Positions 31,001 through 32,568 of a stretch of 32,568 nt of DNA are shown piece by piece (position 1 is the first letter of the stretch; the number at the start of each line of letters is the position of its first letter). The translations under genes were made by a program, and so were the position numbers. The DNA comes from CAZUQH01 sp964622465 (GTDB lineage Bacteria > CG03 > CAZUQH01). Below the pieces are notes generated by a model. The model searched no databases. It had not been told where the DNA came from and saw only the letters and a program-made list of their open reading frames with translations. The stretch spans positions 1-32,568 of the forward strand of contig CAZUQH010000008.1 of the NCBI GenBank assembly GCA_964622465.1, given 5' to 3'.

Positions 31001-32359
31001 AGCAACCCTTTCAATATTAAAAACATCAATATTTAAAAATCCCTTGGCGCTCTCTTCAAGAAACGAGCCTGTTCCCGCGGCGCATGCGTCATTCATTGCA
31101 TAATCACACGGTACTCCGTTTAATATATGTGTGTATTTTGCGTCCTGGCCTCCTATTTCAAAAATCGTGTCAACATCAGAATCAAAGTAAACAGAGGCAT
31201 AAGCATGGGCGCTTATTTCGTTATATACGCCGTCGGTAAGAGCATGAAGCCCGGCAATTTGCCTTCCAGAACCTGTAACGCCCAAACCTATAACATTAAC
31301 GCTGCAGCCGAGTTCTTCCTTTATGGAAGCATAGCACTTTTTTGAAGCATTGATCGGGTCGCCAAGAGTATTGATGTATACGGAAGCGAGAATTGTATTG
31401 TCCTTTTCCCTTATCACAACGGCTTTTGTCGTTGTAGAACCGACATCAAGTCCGAGTATACACTTTTCCCCAGGTTCAGCTTTTGCTTTTTCCGTCGATT
31501 TAAAAGCAACACGAGACTTAAATATTAATAGGGACCTTAATATTGAAAACGATTTTTCCTCAGGTGAAAAAAGCTCATCAATGCTGTTTACTTTTGTCGT
31601 TTCGTTGTTCAATGCCCAAAGCGCGCATCCCAGCGCTTCAAAGTAAGCGGCTTCATCAGGGATAACGATATTCGGGATTCTCTTTTTGAGAAAGTGGACC
31701 ATAATGTTGTTTTTGCTGCAGCCGCCTACAAGCCATACATTTTTTCCAACATTTTCTCCCAGATGCTCAATTATTTTTTGCGCCATCATATCGCAAAGCC
31801 CCACAATTATACTGTCCTTATCCCTGCCTTTGTTTAAAGCATGCGTGCAGTCACTTTTGCAGAATACCGAGCACCTGCCTGATACTCTGTATATATTGTC
31901 AAAATCCGAAACAGTCGCTGTATTTTCCAAACTGATACCCATCCTTTTTATCTGCTGCAGGAAAAATTCCCCGGTACCGGAAGCGCACTTGTTTCCTGTG
32001 AAAATATCAATTACCTTGCCTGTCGGATCAAGCTGATATGTTGTAAATGTTTCGCCGCCGGCGCTGGATATGTATTCAGCATGTCCATATCTGGATTTTA
32101 GAAAATGATAGCTTGCTTCGGTAGCTTCTGGTTCTGAAATGGATGTAAGATTTACCGTGTGTTTAAATTTTCTGCCTGTTACTGCAACTTTTTCAAACAG
32201 TCTTATATCGTCATCACATACCATGCTCTCAAATGTCTTTCTTATATTCCCCTCATGAACTTTTGAATAAAAATTTAGTACCAGAATATTATTGCCTGCT
32301 TTTTCAATATCGACCCTTGTTATTATGGTCGAGCCGATACATATGCCGATTGCTTTCAA
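28058..32359 (-). CDS. Large double-ATPase acyl-CoA dehydratase activase-like protein (BadF/BadG/BcrA/BcrD family, fused to dehydratase-like domains)
   Basis: With a TTG start at 32359 the protein has 1,433 residues. ATPase domain 1 (about 1-255) has CIGST at 7-11, GGETF at 101-105 and Cys125 (KCASGTG) and Cys163 (GRCSVF). ATPase domain 2 (about 298-560) has DVGST at 305-309, GGQDAK at 403-408, Cys426 (DACAAGTG) and Cys466 (DQCAAF); these Cys pairs correspond to the [4Fe-4S] ligands of HgdC-type activators. DUF2229/COG3580-like and HgdB-like regions follow, with GRPYN (842-846), FSCGPDSF (913-920), CRFGQY (1094-1099) and FGCMPSR (1348-1354). Such proteins couple ATP hydrolysis to very low-potential electron transfer; the substrate is unknown. 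Local A+T content looks higher than in neighbours. It is bracketed by 85-bp direct repeats. Confidence 0.85.
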   Translation of the reverse strand: MKAIGICIGSTIITRVDIEKAGNNILVLNFYSKVHEGNIRKTFESMVCDDDIRLFEKVAVTGRKFKHTVNLTSISEPEATEASYHFLKSRYGHAEYISSAGGETFTTYQLDPTGKVIDIFTGNKCASGTGEFFLQQIKRMGISLENTATVSDFDNIYRVSGRCSVFCKSDCTHALNKGRDKDSIIVGLCDMMAQKIIEHLGENVGKNVWLVGGCSKNNIMVHFLKKRIPNIVIPDEAAYFEALGCALWALNNETTKVNSIDELFSPEEKSFSILRSLLIFKSRVAFKSTEKAKAEPGEKCILGLDVGSTTTKAVVIREKDNTILASVYINTLGDPINASKKCYASIKEELGCSVNVIGLGVTGSGRQIAGLHALTDGVYNEISAHAYASVYFDSDVDTIFEIGGQDAKYTHILNGVPCDYAMNDACAAGTGSFLEESAKGFLNIDVFNIERVALTGMVPPDFNDQCAAFIGSDIKTAMQENIDINNITAGLAYSICKNYLNRVKGNRYVGKKIFMQGGVCYNKAVPIAMAALLDRDIIVPPEPGLMGAFGIALMIKEKIKKGVIEERCYDLDSLINREATYDKPFVCAGGNVKCDKKCIISVINIEGNKYPFGGICGKYSTIRSNSHNIIAKNYARIREDMVFNGFHTEADNKPGKKTIGFNRSLMMNSLYPLFYNFFIKLGFDVVIPDKFQSKLDNVIKKDSAFCHPVNLAHDYFKELLKLKSDYIFLPHIKGMYVENGIPVSLTCPLVQGESYYLRASFSETDGKNIIAPIFDFAKGYEKSYRAFVETGVKMGCSVERSIDAFNHAVNMHKEFLSECKRIGMKFLEEIKNTAEKAVVIFGRPYNAFVSDANMGIPEKFSSRGYKAVPFDFLPFENEEPQKKMYWSAGQLILKAAKFVSKHPQLFGVFITNFSCGPDSFIVGYFRDIMGNKPSLTLELDSHTADAGVDTRIDAFIDVMNNYSPEEIGMCGRFTVSSHDVIQNDMAVYDYKKKKVRTVSGEYYSLTDPKVKMLVPSMGHITSRCFSAALDSVGIRSVALDPPGEDELRLGKANSSCKECLPLTLTVGSLLKYLNNHNTVDEALVYFMPDAPDPCRFGQYHVYTENLMRKLGIKNVALLSLSSGNSYGGLSTKFKLRGWYSFVIGDVLGEIHSALLTLAKDREKAVAGFNALVKKIIQSIRTDSLSRLERNLHEAALELKEIELSGSIHNARKVSVVGEIYVRRDSFSRQYIVEKLAEKGIISKVAPTSEWIYYCDYLVLNNLSEVANIKDKLNVFFERLIRKKIEKRIKKIFAESGLFEYHLIEVDKVIKNAEKLISPRLSGEAILTIGTAITELVDHVDGVVAIGPFGCMPSRIAEAILSRRMSKHKAETGLNGLVEEVVKEYPNLPFLNIETDGNIFPMQIEIKLEAFTLQVKRVNELINRLRERKIDIPV

Positions 32360-32367
32360 TTTTTCAT

Positions 32368-32372
32368 CTCCC
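32368..32372 (-). promoter_or_regulatory. Shine-Dalgarno sequence that fixes the activase TTG start
   Basis: GGGAG on the minus strand lies 8 nt before the TTG at 32359-32357, after which the protein reads MKAIGICIGST, the expected ATPase start. A longer reading from a TTG at 32413 begins inside the lysC-derived repeat and has no such site. Confidence 0.7.
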
Positions 32373-32396
32373 GAACGATTTTCTAAACTGCTACAT

Positions 32397-32480
32397 TCAA
32401 CCGGTAAGTGCAACGTTTTTTATCCGCTCTGACGTTGCAACAGAACTACCGCCAAATTTTTGCACGATTATATTTGCCAT
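32397..32480 (-). pseudogene. lysC 5' fragment: 27-codon truncated copy
   Basis: Starting at ATG 32480 with the lysC ribosome-binding site AAGGCGG, the frame reads the first 24 residues of LysC (MANIIVQKFGG to KNVA) and then LTG and a TGA at 32399-32397. It is a truncated duplicate of the intact gene at 26789-27523. It ends 37 bp before the activase start codon, so it could be translated as a short upstream peptide. Confidence 0.9.
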
Positions 32481-32493
32481 AATACCGCCTTAA
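32409..32493. repeat. 85-bp perfect direct repeat, copy B
   Basis: Identical to 27452-27536. Left of it the sequence turns into the activase leader; right of it (32494 on) it differs from the lysC upstream region and enters a REP-like repeat after about 10 bp. Confidence 0.97.
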
Positions 32494-32502
32494 GACGAAA
32501 AG

Positions 32503-32568
32503 GTAGCCGCAGGCTTCGGTAGCCGCAGGCTTTAGCCTGCGCATATAAGCGCACCTTAAAAGGTGCGG
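32503..32568 (+). repeat. REP-like element with a stuttered start, cut by window end
   Basis: A partial unit GTAGCCGCAGGCTT (32503-32516) is followed by a full element from 32519: GTAGCCGCAGGCTTTAGCCTGCG, a short spacer, and the second hairpin CGCACCTT-aa-AAGGTGCG, then G at the window edge. The second hairpin differs in sequence from that at 16419-16474 but keeps complementarity. Confidence 0.88.

Overview
The window reads as one chromosomal piece (possibly a whole metagenomic contig) of an uncultured, probably anaerobic, diderm bacterium. It starts inside tuf, a gene often present in two copies, and ends inside a REP-like hairpin repeat; both are typical places for an assembly to break. A PorV/PorQ-type outer-membrane protein indicates an outer membrane. 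The [4Fe-4S] proteins, an HdrA-like domain and a BadF/BcrA-type activase indicate anaerobic life. The gene set and repeat style resemble deep-branching phyla such as Omnitrophota, but this placement is an impression, not a test.

Layout. 1-562 (minus): promoter, tRNA-Thr(UGU), tRNA-Tyr(GUA), tRNA-Gly(UCC), tRNA-Thr(GGU), tuf, the same order as thrU-tyrU-glyT-thrT-tufB of E. coli. 635-1684: outer-membrane protein with its own promoter. 1781-5657 (minus): glmU(N-domain)-prs-rplY-pth-DUF502 operon. 5695-8251 (plus): the only rightward operon, arsR, an HdrA-N-like iron-sulfur protein, a 2x[4Fe-4S] ferredoxin, a small CPKC thioredoxin, a lipoprotein thioredoxin and CcdA. 8275-12835 (minus): an unknown gene, DUF1015, TPR protein, ispE, spoVG and tRNA-Gln behind one promoter. 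The ispE-spoVG / glmU-prs-ctc-pth order matches the Firmicutes arrangement, so the redox operon sits inside a conserved housekeeping neighbourhood.

12845-27760 (minus): a ~15 kb amino-acid operon, lysC (split into catalytic and ACT genes), cimA, ilvD, ilvB, ilvN, ilvC, leuA, leuC, leuD, leuB, asd, ecfT-like, truA. It encodes aspartate to aspartate semialdehyde, and all skeleton-building steps from pyruvate to the 2-oxo acids of valine, leucine and (via citramalate) isoleucine. A branched-chain aminotransferase is not in the window.

27524-32568: a composite region. Upstream of lysC lie three different hairpin repeats, a promoter and about 300 bp with no recognised gene, followed by a 1,433-codon double-ATPase acyl-CoA dehydratase activase-like gene that looks more A+T-rich than its neighbours. 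Beyond it is a second, perfect 85-bp copy of the lysC start (first 24 codons plus 13 bp upstream), so the ~4.9 kb block is bracketed by direct repeats. This is either an insertion that duplicated the lysC start, or an assembly misjoin. Six promoters with strictly 17-bp spacing were identified by eye and give a consistent picture of transcription units.
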